Shown in pieces: positions 25,670 through 36,018 of a DNA stretch of 40,272 bases (positions are counted from its first letter, which is position 1; each line of letters starts with the position of its first letter). The stretch is from Agromyces tardus (GTDB taxonomy: Bacteria > Actinomycetota > Actinomycetes > Actinomycetales > Microbacteriaceae). The position numbers and the translations under genes are program-made. The notes below the pieces were generated by a model. It saw only the letters and a list, made by a program, of their open reading frames with translations. It was not told the origin of the DNA and made no database searches. The stretch lies in NCBI RefSeq assembly GCF_003710805.1, contig NZ_RHHB01000028.1, forward strand, positions 1 through 40,272, read 5' to 3'.

Positions 25670-27135
25670 ACCCCGTGATCGGGTACGCCGCGATCGCCGC
25701 GGTCGCGCTCGCGTCGGCGCTCATCGGCTTCTACGGACTGCGCGTCTCGCGCACGACGAGCGACTTCTACGTCGCCTCGCGCACCGTGCGTCCGTGGTGG
25801 AACGCCTCGGCGATCGGGGGCGAGTACCTCTCGGCGGCATCGTTCCTCGGCATCGCCGGGCTCATCCTGCTCACCGGCTCCGACGCCCTCTGGTTCCCGA
25901 TCGGCTACACCGCCGGGTACCTCATGCTGCTGCTCTTCGTGGCGGCGCCGCTGCGACGCTCGGGCGCGTACACGATCCCCGACTTCACCGAGGCGCGCCT
26001 CGAGTCGCGGTGGGCGCGCCGGGTCACGAGCCTGCTCGTCATCGTGATCGGCTGGTTCTACATCGTGCCGCAGTTGCAGGGCGCGGCCCTCACGGTGCGC
26101 ATCACGACGGGACTGCCCGCCTGGGTCGGCTCGGTCGCCGTCGCCGTGATCGTGGCGGTCGTCGTCGCAGCGGGCGGCATGCGGTCGATCACCTTCGTGC
26201 AGGCGTTCCAGTTCTGGCTCAAGCTCACGGCGCTCGCGGTGCCGGCGTTCGCGCTGCTCTTCGTGGTGGGCGGCGGCGCGCCCGCCGAACTCCCGCCCGC
26301 CCAGGCGTTCCCGCCCTCGGCCGGCCCCGGCGACCACGACGTCTACCGCACGGTCTCCCTCATGGTGGCATTGCTGCTCGGCACGCTCGGCCTCCCCCAC
26401 GTGCTCGTGCGCTTCTACACGAACCCCGACGGCGTGGCCGCACGCCGCACGACGCTCATCGTGCTCGGGCTGCTCTCGGTGTTCTACCTGTTCCCCACGG
26501 TGTTCGGCCTCCTCGGCCGCGCGTTCGCACCCGACCTCGCGTCGACTGGGGAGGCCGACGCGCTCGTGCTGCTCCTTCCCGGACGCCTCGTCCCGGGCGT
26601 CTGGGGCGACCTGCTCACGGCGCTCGTCATCGGCGGGGCGTTCGCCGCGTTCCTGTCGACGTCGTCGGGGCTCGTGGTCTCGCTCGCAGGTGTCATCAGC
26701 CAGGACCTCCTCGGCGGCAGCGTGCGCGGCTTCCGCATCGCGGCGGTCGCCTCGGCGGCCGTGCCGCTCGTCGTTGCGCTCGCGATGGAGCCGGCGGGCC
26801 TCGCGGGCAGCGTGGGCCTCGTGTTCGCGTTCACGGCGTCGACGCTCTGCCCGGTGCTCCTGCTCGGCATCTGGTGGCGCGGACTCACCGCGCGCGGCGC
26901 GATCGCCGGCATGGTCACGGGCGCGATGCTGTCGGGTGCGGCGATCCTCGGCGGTGCGGCGCTCTCGGCGGCGGCGCCCGGCATCCGCCCGCTGCTCGAG
27001 CAGCCCGCCGCATGGACGGTGCCGATCGCGGTGCTCGTCACCGTGCTCGTCTCCCGCGGCGACCGCCGCCGAGTGCCCCGCGGCGTCGACGCGTTCCTCA
27101 CCCGCCTGCACGTGCCGGAGCGCGAGGCCGGCTGA
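25666..27135 (+). CDS. Sodium:solute symporter, second copy
   Basis: A 489-residue SSS-family transporter with about 13 helices. SDFYVASRTVRPWWNASAIGGEYLSAASFLG, GGMRSITFVQAFQFWLK and GLPHVLVRFYTNPDGVAARR parallel the first symporter, and FAFTASTLCPVLLLGIWWRG is the usual late helix. It is shorter and clearly diverged from the copy at 21097-22704, so the two may differ in substrate or affinity, and this is not a recent duplication. It ends the kinase-regulator operon, overlapping its partner gene as ATGA. A 7-bp tandem repeat and a long inverted repeat follow. Confidence 0.9.
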   Translation: MNPVIGYAAIAAVALASALIGFYGLRVSRTTSDFYVASRTVRPWWNASAIGGEYLSAASFLGIAGLILLTGSDALWFPIGYTAGYLMLLLFVAAPLRRSGAYTIPDFTEARLESRWARRVTSLLVIVIGWFYIVPQLQGAALTVRITTGLPAWVGSVAVAVIVAVVVAAGGMRSITFVQAFQFWLKLTALAVPAFALLFVVGGGAPAELPPAQAFPPSAGPGDHDVYRTVSLMVALLLGTLGLPHVLVRFYTNPDGVAARRTTLIVLGLLSVFYLFPTVFGLLGRAFAPDLASTGEADALVLLLPGRLVPGVWGDLLTALVIGGAFAAFLSTSSGLVVSLAGVISQDLLGGSVRGFRIAAVASAAVPLVVALAMEPAGLAGSVGLVFAFTASTLCPVLLLGIWWRGLTARGAIAGMVTGAMLSGAAILGGAALSAAAPGIRPLLEQPAAWTVPIAVLVTVLVSRGDRRRVPRGVDAFLTRLHVPEREAG

Positions 27136-27140
27136 CGCTG

Positions 27141-27185
27141 CCCGGTGCCGGGTGCCGGGTGCCCGGTGCCCGGTGCCCGGTGCCG
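27141..27185. repeat. 7-bp tandem repeat (CCCGGTG/CCGGGTG), about six copies
   Basis: Six consecutive 7-base units beginning CCCGGTG and CCGGGTG just after the symporter stop. A C-rich stretch of CCCCCAC and CCGCC units follows to about 27240. No gene is seen here. Confidence 0.7.
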
Positions 27186-27272
27186 AGCGGACGCCGCCCC
27201 CACCCCCACCCCCGCCACCGCCGCCCCCGCCGCCCGCGATCCCGGGCTTCCCCGCGCGAGCGATCCCCTGCA

Positions 27273-27335
27273 GGAGTGAAGTTTCTGGGCTGGAGTACCC
27301 GAGCCCCCGACACTCCAGCCCAGAAACCTCACTCC
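27273..27335. terminator. 24-bp inverted repeat with 15-base loop
   Basis: Arms at 27273-27296 (starting GGAGTGAAGTTTCTGGG) and 27312-27335 (ending CAGAAACCTCACTCC) complement each other with one A-C mismatch. It lies between the second symporter and the converging acetyltransferase gene. A bidirectional terminator or a small mobile repeat. Confidence 0.55.
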
Positions 27336-27400
27336 CGCGCGGCGCGGAGCGGAGCTCGTTGGCGCGGCGCGCCAGCGGCGATCCGGCTGGGCGGATGCCG

Positions 27401-28054
27401 CTACTCGGCGCCGGCCGAGTAGCCGAGTCGCAGCGGGCCCGAGTCCCACGCAGCGACGCGCTGCTCGAGCCGCGCCCGCACCGCGGGCCACTCGTCGACC
27501 AGGATCGAGTAGACCGCCGTGTCGCGCCAGGTGCCGTCGGCGCGACGCTTGTGGCGTCGCGCGATGCCCTCGAACCGCGCGCCGAGCTTCTCGATCGCGG
27601 CGCGCGACCGCGCGTTCACCGCGTCGGCCTGGATCTTCACGCGGCCGAACCCGTGCCCGAAGGCGAGCCCGAGCTGCAGGAGCTTCACCTCGGGGTTCAC
27701 GACCGTGCCCCACACCCGCGGGTCGAAGGCCGTCCAGCCGATGTGCGCCGACTCGTTGGCGAGGTCGAGGTCGCCGAGCTTCGTGGCGCCGATGATCGTG
27801 CCGTCGTCGTCGCCACCGCGCACGCGCACCGCGAACGGCACTCCGTCGTCGGCAGGCGTGTACGAGGCGCGCGCGAACCGGTCGAACGCCTCGGCCCCGA
27901 TGGGCAGTCCCGCCGGGCCGCCGCCGAATCCGCTCGCGAACACCTCCGGCCGCGCGATCGCGCGGGCCAGCGCCGGGAAGTCGTCGGGCGTCATCGGAGT
28001 GAGGATGAGGAAGCGCCCGACGAGCGGCGCGTCGTGGGGGCGTCGTGCGGTCAC
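27401..28054 (-). CDS. GNAT family N-acetyltransferase (RimJ/RimL-like)
   Basis: A 217-residue protein of the GNAT superfamily. The N terminus FLILTPMTPDDFPAL is the usual RimL opening. FAVRVRGGDDDGTIIGATKLGDLD is beta 2 to 4, and AHIGWTAFDPRVWGTVVNPEVKLLQLGLAF the helix following the acetyl-CoA loop; the loop itself is degenerate (no clean QxxGxG/A). IQADAVNARSRAAIEKLGARFEG is the typical late part. Substrate unknown; members acetylate protein N termini, antibiotics or small amines. Start GTG 28054 is preceded by GAGACT at 6 bases. The end (GAE plus stop) is part of a CTACTCGGC/GCCGAGTAG palindrome at 27401-27422. Confidence 0.8.
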   Translation of the reverse strand: MTARRPHDAPLVGRFLILTPMTPDDFPALARAIARPEVFASGFGGGPAGLPIGAEAFDRFARASYTPADDGVPFAVRVRGGDDDGTIIGATKLGDLDLANESAHIGWTAFDPRVWGTVVNPEVKLLQLGLAFGHGFGRVKIQADAVNARSRAAIEKLGARFEGIARRHKRRADGTWRDTAVYSILVDEWPAVRARLEQRVAAWDSGPLRLGYSAGAE

Positions 28055-28060
28055 CGGTCG

Positions 28061-28066
28061 AGTCTC
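28061..28066 (-). promoter_or_regulatory. -10-like box (GAGACT) of the acetyltransferase gene
   Basis: GAGACT on the minus strand, 6 bases before GTG 28054, spaced like other leaderless starts; it is a weaker match. Confidence 0.3.
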
Positions 28067-28246
28067 GCACGCGCGAGGTGCACGGCACGAGGCGAACGGG
28101 TGACGGGCGGGTTGCCGTCCGGGCGCCGGGCCATCCGGGCCGCCCGGGCCCACCGGCTGGAAGCTCCTTGTGAATCCGGCCGCCGCGGCATCCGACGCCT
28201 CTACGATGACGATCGACACCGCTCAACGGAAGGACTGGTGGGGGAA

Positions 28247-28468
28247 ATGGGAGCACTGGACGACCTGGCGAAGAACGCGCAGGAGTTCGTCGAGCAGAAC
28301 AAGGACAAGATCGACGAGGCCCTGAACAGCGAGCAGGCCGAGGACATCAGCGACAAGGTCCTCGACGCCGTCTCGGACGCGGCCAAGAAGGTCACGCCCG
28401 ACGAGCACGACGCGAAGATCGACGACGTGCGCGCGAACATCGACAAGTCGATCGGCACCGAGCCGTAG
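28247..28468 (+). CDS. Small helical protein resembling MT0933-type antitoxins
   Basis: A 73-residue, highly charged helical protein: GALDDLAKNAQEFVEQNKDKIDEALN, then DKVLDAVSDAAKKVTPDEHDAKID. The repeated Lys/Asp/Ala helices and the GxxDDxAK start resemble the actinobacterial MT0933/Rv0909 family, which is listed as an antitoxin, but also CsbD-like stress proteins. No toxin gene is next to it, and its neighbours converge or are unrelated, so antitoxin activity is not supported. ATG 28247 is preferred; an in-frame GTG at 28238 is possible, with GGAAGGA just before it. A TACGAT box at 28202-28207 may be the promoter. A perfect palindrome follows the gene. Confidence 0.65.
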   Translation: MGALDDLAKNAQEFVEQNKDKIDEALNSEQAEDISDKVLDAVSDAAKKVTPDEHDAKIDDVRANIDKSIGTEP

Positions 28469-28491
28469 GCCTGGCCCGGCTCACGACGATC

Positions 28492-28525
28492 GGGGCGGAT
28501 GTCGCAGCGCTGCGACATCCGCCCC
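28492..28525. terminator. Perfect 34-bp palindrome, bidirectional terminator
   Basis: GGGGCGGATGTCGCAGC followed directly by its complement GCTGCGACATCCGCCCC, between the converging small helical protein and purA. CCTCGTGTCC follows on the plus strand. Confidence 0.65.
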
Positions 28526-28623
28526 CCTCGTGTCCTCACGCGGCCGGCGGCCCGGTCGGGCGCGACCCGGGCGAGCAGTCGTAGCCGGACAGCCCGAGCG
28601 AGCCGGCCCCGAGGCGGCAGCCC

Positions 28624-29910
28624 TCAGTCGAGCAGGTCGTGCAGCTGCACGATCTCGTCGCGGCCAGGACCGACGCCGATCGCGGAGATGCGAGCCCCCG
28701 ACATGGCCTCGAGCTCGCGCACGTAGCTCTGCGCGTTCGCCGGCAGCTCCTCGAAGCTGCGGGCCCCCGAGATGTCCTCGGTCCAGCCGGGGAACTCCTC
28801 GTACACGGGCTTCGCGTGGTGGAAGTCGGACTGCGACACGGGCACCTCGTCGAAGATCTGCCCGTCGACGTCGTAGGCCACCGCGACGGGGATCGACTCC
28901 ACGCCCGTGAGCACGTCGAGCTTCGTGAGCACGAAGTCGGTGACGCCGTTGATGCGCGCCGTGTAGCGGGCGATGGGGGCGTCGTACCAGCCGGTGCGGC
29001 GACGGCGGCCGGTGGTGGTGCCGAACTCGTGGCCGCGCTCGGAGAGGAAGTCGCCCCACTCGTCGAAGAGCTCGGTGGGGAACGGCCCGGCGCCGACCCG
29101 CGTCGTGTACGCCTTGACGACGCCGATGACGCGGTCGATGCGGTTCGGCGCGATGCCCGAACCCGTGACGGCGCCGCCGCTCGTCGCGTTCGACGAGGTG
29201 ACGAACGGGTAGGTGCCGTGGTCGACGTCGAGCATCGTGGCCTGGCCGCCCTCGAAGAGCACGGTCTCGCCGGCCTCGAGCGCCCGGTGCAGCAGCAGCG
29301 AGGTGTCGGTGACCATGGGTCGCAGGCGGTCGACGTAGGCGAGGAGCTCGTCGACGACCTCGTCGACGCCGATGGCACGGCGGTTGTAGACCTTCACGAG
29401 CAGGTGGTTCTTCTGGTCGAGTGCGCCCTCGACCTTCTGCCGCAGGATGTTCTCGTCGAAGAGGTCCTGCATGCGAAGGCCCACGCGGTTGATCTTGTCG
29501 GCGTAGGCGGGGCCGATGCCTCGGCCCGTGGTGCCGATCTGGCGCTTGCCGAGGAAGCGCTCGGTCACCTTGTCGAGGGTGCGGTGGTACTGCGTGATGA
29601 TGTGCGCGTTCGCGCTCACGCGGAGCTTCGAGACGTCCACCCCGCGGGTCTCGAGCGCCTCGAGCTCCTCGAACAGCACCTCGATGTCGACCACGACGCC
29701 GTTCGCGATGACCGGCGTGACGCCCGGCGTGAGGATGCCCGACGGCAGCAGGTGCAGGGCGTACTTCTCGTCGCCGACGACGACCGTGTGGCCCGCGTTG
29801 TTGCCGCCGTTGAACTTCACGACGTAGTCGAGGCGCGAGGCGAGCAGGTCGGTCGCCTTGCCCTTGCCCTCGTCGCCCCACTGGGCTCCGATCAATACGA
29901 CCGCGGGCAT
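28624..29910 (-). CDS. purA: Adenylosuccinate synthetase
   Basis: A 428-residue GTP-dependent enzyme making adenylosuccinate from IMP and aspartate, the first step to AMP. The P-loop is [11 protein letters not shown] at residues 8-18 with the catalytic Asp and His-region (NNAGHTVV). [14 protein letters not shown] and [23 protein letters not shown] are standard, and the C-terminal [12 protein letters not shown] and [12 protein letters not shown] are intact. ATG 29910 lies after GAGAGGA. It begins 1 base after the stop of the DUF3151 gene (TGACATG), so they are co-transcribed. Confidence 0.97.
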   Translation of the reverse strand: MPAVVLIGAQWGDEGKGKATDLLASRLDYVVKFNGGNNAGHTVVVGDEKYALHLLPSGILTPGVTPVIANGVVVDIEVLFEELEALETRGVDVSKLRVSANAHIITQYHRTLDKVTERFLGKRQIGTTGRGIGPAYADKINRVGLRMQDLFDENILRQKVEGALDQKNHLLVKVYNRRAIGVDEVVDELLAYVDRLRPMVTDTSLLLHRALEAGETVLFEGGQATMLDVDHGTYPFVTSSNATSGGAVTGSGIAPNRIDRVIGVVKAYTTRVGAGPFPTELFDEWGDFLSERGHEFGTTTGRRRRTGWYDAPIARYTARINGVTDFVLTKLDVLTGVESIPVAVAYDVDGQIFDEVPVSQSDFHHAKPVYEEFPGWTEDISGARSFEELPANAQSYVRELEAMSGARISAIGVGPGRDEIVQLHDLLD

Positions 29911-29911
29911 G

Positions 29912-30451
29912 TCAGTCCTCTCGTGCCGCACCCGGTGCGGCGTCGGGGTTCGAGTCGCCTGCGGGCACCTCGGTGGGCGCGGCCGGCGGCAGGGAGTCGG
30001 TCACGATGATCGGGATGAGCTGGGTCGGCGTGAACTCCGACGCGATGCGCGCGGGCGCCTCGGCGTCGGCACGCGCGAGCTCGTCGGCGAGCTGCGCGGC
30101 CTTCTCGTCGAGGCCGAGGTGCCCGGCGGCCCGTCGCTGCGTGTCGAGGCCGCGCAGGTAGGCGCGGTTCGGCTCGTCGCTCCACGGCACCGGCGAGCCG
30201 GGCGTCCAGCCGGATGCCGCGAGCTGCTCGCGTGCCAGGTCGACGGCGACCGACGCGAACGCGAACGACTCGAGATGCCGCCCCTCGGAGTCGGCGATGT
30301 CGGCCAGTTCGGTCCAGGCGAGCGGCGAGGACGGGTGGGATGCGACGACCCCTGCGACGGATGCGCGGTCACCCTGCGCGAGCTCCTGCCGCACCTCGGG
30401 TTCGTCGGCCAGCGACGCCCCCGGCTCGAGTGCTGATTCGTCTGCAGTCAC
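29912..30451 (-). CDS. DUF3151 family protein
   Basis: A 179-residue soluble helical protein. Residues 25-120 carry [49 protein letters not shown] and [16 protein letters not shown], all typical of DUF3151, a TPR-like actinobacterial family of unknown function. The last 50 residues are Pro and Ala rich. Association with purA is a known layout in actinobacteria in my recollection; here the genes are 1 base apart. The start GTG 30451 follows a TAAGGT box by 5 bases, so the purA message seems to be made from this leaderless promoter. Confidence 0.85.
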   Translation of the reverse strand: MTADESALEPGASLADEPEVRQELAQGDRASVAGVVASHPSSPLAWTELADIADSEGRHLESFAFASVAVDLAREQLAASGWTPGSPVPWSDEPNRAYLRGLDTQRRAAGHLGLDEKAAQLADELARADAEAPARIASEFTPTQLIPIIVTDSLPPAAPTEVPAGDSNPDAAPGAARED

Positions 30452-30456
30452 ACTCA

Positions 30457-30462
30457 ACCTTA
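30457..30462 (-). promoter_or_regulatory. -10 box (TAAGGT) of the DUF3151-purA operon
   Basis: TAAGGT on the minus strand, 5 bases before GTG 30451; leaderless arrangement. Confidence 0.45.
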
Positions 30463-30500
30463 TCGCGGGGGCCCTTCGGCGCCCCGGATGCGCCGCGGAC

Positions 30501-32898
<2,398 letters not shown>

Positions 32899-32926
32899 CC
32901 CGAGCGGCCCCGGGCCCCCGCCGACT

Positions 32927-32942
32927 GGGGACTTCCGTCCCC
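32927..32942 (+). terminator. Terminator hairpin after argG
   Basis: GGGGAC-TTCC-GTCCCC, a 6-bp stem with a tetraloop, followed by TATCCC, 28 bases after the argG stop. Confidence 0.5.
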
Positions 32943-32965
32943 TATCCCGCCGCGCGCACGACTGC

Positions 32966-32971
32966 CATACT
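32966..32971 (+). promoter_or_regulatory. Candidate -10 box (CATACT) of the leader ORF-cls unit
   Basis: CATACT after TGC (possible extended -10), about 68 bases before the leader ORF. Weak evidence; no -35 box is clear. Confidence 0.25.
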
Positions 32972-33033
32972 CGGACGACCGCCGCGCGGGCGCACCGTCG
33001 CGGCGAGCCTGCGACCGGACGGGGGAGGGCGCG

Positions 33034-33075
33034 ATGACCGTCGATGGGACTGCTCGAACAGGCCGGGGATCGTGA
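33034..33075 (+). CDS. 13-residue leader ORF before cls
   Basis: ATG 33034 opens MTVDGTARTGRGS and stops at TGA 33073-33075. A strong GGGGGAGGG lies 5 bases ahead of its ATG, far better than anything before the cls GTG. Its stop overlaps the cls start as GTGA. This pattern indicates that ribosomes finishing the leader restart on cls, so the leader probably sets cls translation. The peptide itself need not have a function. Confidence 0.5.
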   Translation: MTVDGTARTGRGS

Positions 33076-34541
33076 GCGAGCAGTGGCCGATCATCGGCCT
33101 CATCCTGGTGCTGGCGGACTGGGTGATCCGCATCGCGGCGCTGATCGTCATCCCGCGGGACCGCAAGCCGACCGCGTCGATGGCCTGGCTGCTCGCGATC
33201 TTCCTCATCCCCTTCGTCGGCATCCTGCTGTTCCTGCTCATCGGCAACGTCAAGCTCCCGAAGAAGCGCCGTGATCGCCAGACCGAGATCAACCGCATGA
33301 TCGCCGAGCGCGCCGACGGAATGGACCTCGTGGCCGACCGGTCGGAGTGGCCGACGTGGTTCGCGTCGGTCGTCGAGCAGAACCGCGTGCTCGGCGCGCT
33401 GCCCGCCGCGGGCGGCAACACCGCCCATCTCATCGGCGACTACCAGGCGTCGATCGACGCGATGGCGGCCGACATCGACACGGCGGAGCACTTCGTGCAC
33501 GTCGAGTTCTTCATCGTGTCGCTCGACACGACGACGAAGGGCTTCTTCGCGGCGATGGAGCGCGCCGTGCAGCGCGGGGTCGTCGTGCGCGTGCTGCTCG
33601 ACCACATCTCGACGGGCCGCTCGGCGACCCACGAGGCCACGTACGCCGAGCTCGACCGGATCGGCGCGAAGTGGAGCTTCCTGCTCCCGGTGATGCCGTT
33701 CAAGGGCAAGTACCAGCGGCCCGACCTGCGCAACCACCGCAAGCTCGTCGTCGTCGACGGCCGCGTCGGCTACATGGGGTCGCAGAACCTCATCGACCGC
33801 AGCTACAACTCGAAGAAGAACCTCAAGCGCGGGCTCCAGTGGCAGGAGCTCGTCGCCCGGGTGACCGGGCCGGTGGTGGCGGGCATCAACGGCGTCTTCC
33901 TCTCCGACTGGTACTCCGAGACCGACGAGAACCTGCTCGCCACCGAGCACCTGCCGGCGACCGAGGCGCCGTTCAGCACGGACCCCGATGCGCTCGACTG
34001 CCAGGTCGTGCCGAGCGGCCCGGCCTACGAGGGCGAGAACAACCTGCGCCAGTTCCTCGCACTCGTGAACTCGGCGCAGCAGCAGGTCATCATCACGAGC
34101 CCGTACTTCGTGCCCGACGAGGCCATGATCTACGCGATCACGTCGGCGAGCCTGCGCGGCCTCGAGGTGCAGCTCTTCGTCTCCGAGATCGGCGACCAGG
34201 GCTCGGTCTGGCACGCGCAGCGGTCGTACTACGGCCAGCTCCTGCGTGCCGGGGTGCGGATCTTCATGTACCCGGGCCCGTACATCCTGCACGCGAAGCA
34301 CATGTCGATCGACGACGACGTCGCGGTGATCGGCTCCAGCAACATGGACATCCGGTCGTTCAACCTCAACTTCGAGGTCATGCTGCTCGTGCGCGGGCCG
34401 TCGTTCGTCGCGGAGATGCGCGAGGTCGAGGCCGGCTACCGGGCGGTCGGCCGCGAGCTCACCCTCGAGGAGTGGGAGCGCGAGCCCGCGTCCGCCACGT
34501 TCCTCGACGGCATCGCGCGGCTCACCTCCGCCCTGCAGTGA
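33072..34541 (+). CDS. cls: Cardiolipin synthase (phospholipase D type)
   Basis: A 489-residue membrane enzyme that condenses two phosphatidylglycerol molecules. Residues 5-27 and 38-58 are two N-terminal helices (PLDc_N), followed by KLPKKRR. Two HKD motifs are intact: HRKLVVVD starting at residue 222 with GSQN downstream, and HAKHMSID starting at residue 407 with GSSNMD downstream. SPYFVPDEAM and SFNLNFEVML fit the family. The GTG start at 33072 has only a poor ribosome site, but it overlaps the stop of an upstream 13-residue leader ORF with an excellent one. The next gene follows after 36 bases. Confidence 0.93.
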   Translation: MSEQWPIIGLILVLADWVIRIAALIVIPRDRKPTASMAWLLAIFLIPFVGILLFLLIGNVKLPKKRRDRQTEINRMIAERADGMDLVADRSEWPTWFASVVEQNRVLGALPAAGGNTAHLIGDYQASIDAMAADIDTAEHFVHVEFFIVSLDTTTKGFFAAMERAVQRGVVVRVLLDHISTGRSATHEATYAELDRIGAKWSFLLPVMPFKGKYQRPDLRNHRKLVVVDGRVGYMGSQNLIDRSYNSKKNLKRGLQWQELVARVTGPVVAGINGVFLSDWYSETDENLLATEHLPATEAPFSTDPDALDCQVVPSGPAYEGENNLRQFLALVNSAQQQVIITSPYFVPDEAMIYAITSASLRGLEVQLFVSEIGDQGSVWHAQRSYYGQLLRAGVRIFMYPGPYILHAKHMSIDDDVAVIGSSNMDIRSFNLNFEVMLLVRGPSFVAEMREVEAGYRAVGRELTLEEWEREPASATFLDGIARLTSALQ

Positions 34542-34577
34542 GCATGAGCGCGGTCGGGCGACGGGGCGGGGTCGGAC

Positions 34578-35246
34578 ATGCTTGACGCGATCGGCCACGT
34601 CCTCCCCATCGCGCTCGCCGTGGCGATCAGCTCGGTGCCGATCATGGCCACGATCCTGATCCTGCTGTCGCCGAAACGAGGGCGCTCGGCGTTGCCGTTC
34701 CTCATCGGCTGGGTGCTCGGGATCGCCGCGGTCGTCTCGGCCTGCACGCTCTTCGCGCAGCTCATCCCGACCACGCGGTCGTCGCGTCGACCCGAGACGG
34801 CGATCGGCATCGCGGAGATCCTCGTGGGCCTCACGCTCGTGGTGGTCGGCATCCTCGCCTGGCGTCGCGCCGTGAAGAACCCCTCGACCGCCATGCCGAA
34901 GTGGCTGAGCGCAGTCGACTCGTTCGGTCCGTGGGCCGCCTTCGGCGTCGCCTTCGCCCTCAACGTGCGTCCGAAGGGCCTGCTGCTCGCGATCGCAGCC
35001 GGGCTCGCGATCCGGGCCGATGACCTTCCGTTGGGCGAGTCCGCCGTGGTGATCGCGATCTACACGCTCGTGGGAGCGTCGACGGTCGCCGTCCCGATCA
35101 TCATGACCCTCGCCGCGCCCGAGCGCATGCGACCCCGCCTCCTGGCGGCACAGGACTGGATCACGCGGAACAACGGCGCCCTCACCGGCCTCATCCTCGT
35201 GCTCATCGGCGTCGTGATCCTCGGCACCGGCCTCGGTCGGCTCTAG
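34578..35246 (+). CDS. Sap/GAP family membrane protein (SfLAP-like)
   Basis: A 222-residue protein with about six hydrophobic segments: IALAVAISSVPIMATILILL, LPFLIGWVLGIAAVVSAC, GIAEILVGLTLVVVGILAW, FGPWAAFGVAFALNVRPKGLLLAIAAGL, VIAIYTLVGASTVAVPIIMTL and LTGLILVLIGVVILGTGL. The SSVPIM start, the N-x-R-P-K-G-L-L motif and the overall plan fit the GAP/Sap (sulfolipid-1-addressing) family, related to LysE-type exporters. Such proteins are linked to lipid or glycopeptidolipid export in mycobacteria; the cargo here is unknown. It follows cls closely, so a membrane-lipid role would be sensible, but this is inference. Confidence 0.8.
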   Translation: MLDAIGHVLPIALAVAISSVPIMATILILLSPKRGRSALPFLIGWVLGIAAVVSACTLFAQLIPTTRSSRRPETAIGIAEILVGLTLVVVGILAWRRAVKNPSTAMPKWLSAVDSFGPWAAFGVAFALNVRPKGLLLAIAAGLAIRADDLPLGESAVVIAIYTLVGASTVAVPIIMTLAAPERMRPRLLAAQDWITRNNGALTGLILVLIGVVILGTGLGRL

Positions 35247-35338
35247 GCGCCAGGCCGCGACCAGGCGACAGGTCGAGCGGATGGCGCGGCGCGGGCCGCA
35301 TCCGTCGCTGCGCATTCGCTGTGCGTGCCGCCCATAAC

Positions 35339-35367
35339 TTGCACACCGACGTGCAACTTAGTAGCCT
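35339..35367 (+). promoter_or_regulatory. Promoter and operator of the TetR operon
   Basis: TTGCAC (35339-35344) and TAGCCT (35362-35367) are 17 bases apart; the ATG lies 6 bases after the -10 box, so the transcript is leaderless. TTGCAC-ACCGAC-GTGCAA (35339-35356) is a perfect inverted repeat that overlaps the -35 box and the spacer, the classic place for TetR autorepression. Confidence 0.65.
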
Positions 35368-35373
35368 CGACCC

Positions 35374-36018
35374 ATGCCGTCCGACACCGACGCGGGCCGC
35401 CGCGCACCACGTCGGGACGCGGCGGAGAACCGCGAAGCCCTGCTCACCGCCGCCGCCGCGGCGCTCGCCGCCTCGCCCGACGCCTCGCTCGAGGCGATCG
35501 CCGCCGATGCCGGGCTCAGCCGCCGCTCGGTCTACGGGCACTTCGCGAACCGCGACGAGCTCATCCTCGCGCTCATCGACCGCGGCGCGGCGCGCTTCAA
35601 CGCCGTCGCCGCCGGTGTCGACCACCACGACGCATCCGTCGCCCTCGCACTGCTCGGCACGCGCCTCTGGCACGCCATCGTGCACGTGCGGCTGCTCGCC
35701 CGCATCGCGCTGCGCGAGCCCTACGTCGAGCGCGTCGCCGACGCCGTCGCACCCGTGCGCGCCAGGCTCGGCGAGCTCGTGGCGCGTGGCGCGGCCGACG
35801 GCACCGTGCGCAGCGACATCCGCCCGCCCGTGCTCGCCCGGCTCATCGAGGAGGCGGCGATCGCCGTGCTCGTCGAGGCTGCAGCGCACGAGCTCGACGA
35901 CGAGGAGGGCCGGCGACTCGTGATGCTCGCCGTGCTCGGCACGGCCGGGCTCTCGTGGCGCGAGGCCGGCGCGCTCATCGCGGCGAACCCCGAACTCTCC
36001 CGAGAGGCATCCGAATGA
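35374..36018 (+). CDS. TetR family transcriptional regulator
   Basis: A 214-residue repressor. After a basic N terminus, residues 30-60 form the TetR helix-turn-helix: LEAIAADAGLSRRSVYGHFANRDELILALI. The C-terminal ligand domain is helical and diverse. It probably binds the TTGCAC-N6-GTGCAA palindrome in its own promoter. Its stop overlaps the next gene as ATGA, and the whole unit of three genes is translated in step. The inducer is unknown; regulators next to YhgE/Pip proteins often respond to toxic compounds or membrane stress, but no such proof exists here. Confidence 0.9.
   Translation: MPSDTDAGRRAPRRDAAENREALLTAAAAALAASPDASLEAIAADAGLSRRSVYGHFANRDELILALIDRGAARFNAVAAGVDHHDASVALALLGTRLWHAIVHVRLLARIALREPYVERVADAVAPVRARLGELVARGAADGTVRSDIRPPVLARLIEEAAIAVLVEAAAHELDDEEGRRLVMLAVLGTAGLSWREAGALIAANPELSREASE

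Noticed and set aside
27186..27240. C-rich run with CCCCCAC units as a possible coding low-complexity tail
   Set aside because: It lies between two gene ends and no frame with start signal uses it.
28247..28468. Half of a toxin-antitoxin pair
   Set aside because: No toxin-like gene is beside it; neighbours are a terminator and purA on one side and a GNAT gene with its own promoter on the other. The GNAT protein is RimL-like, not of the toxin (TacT) type.
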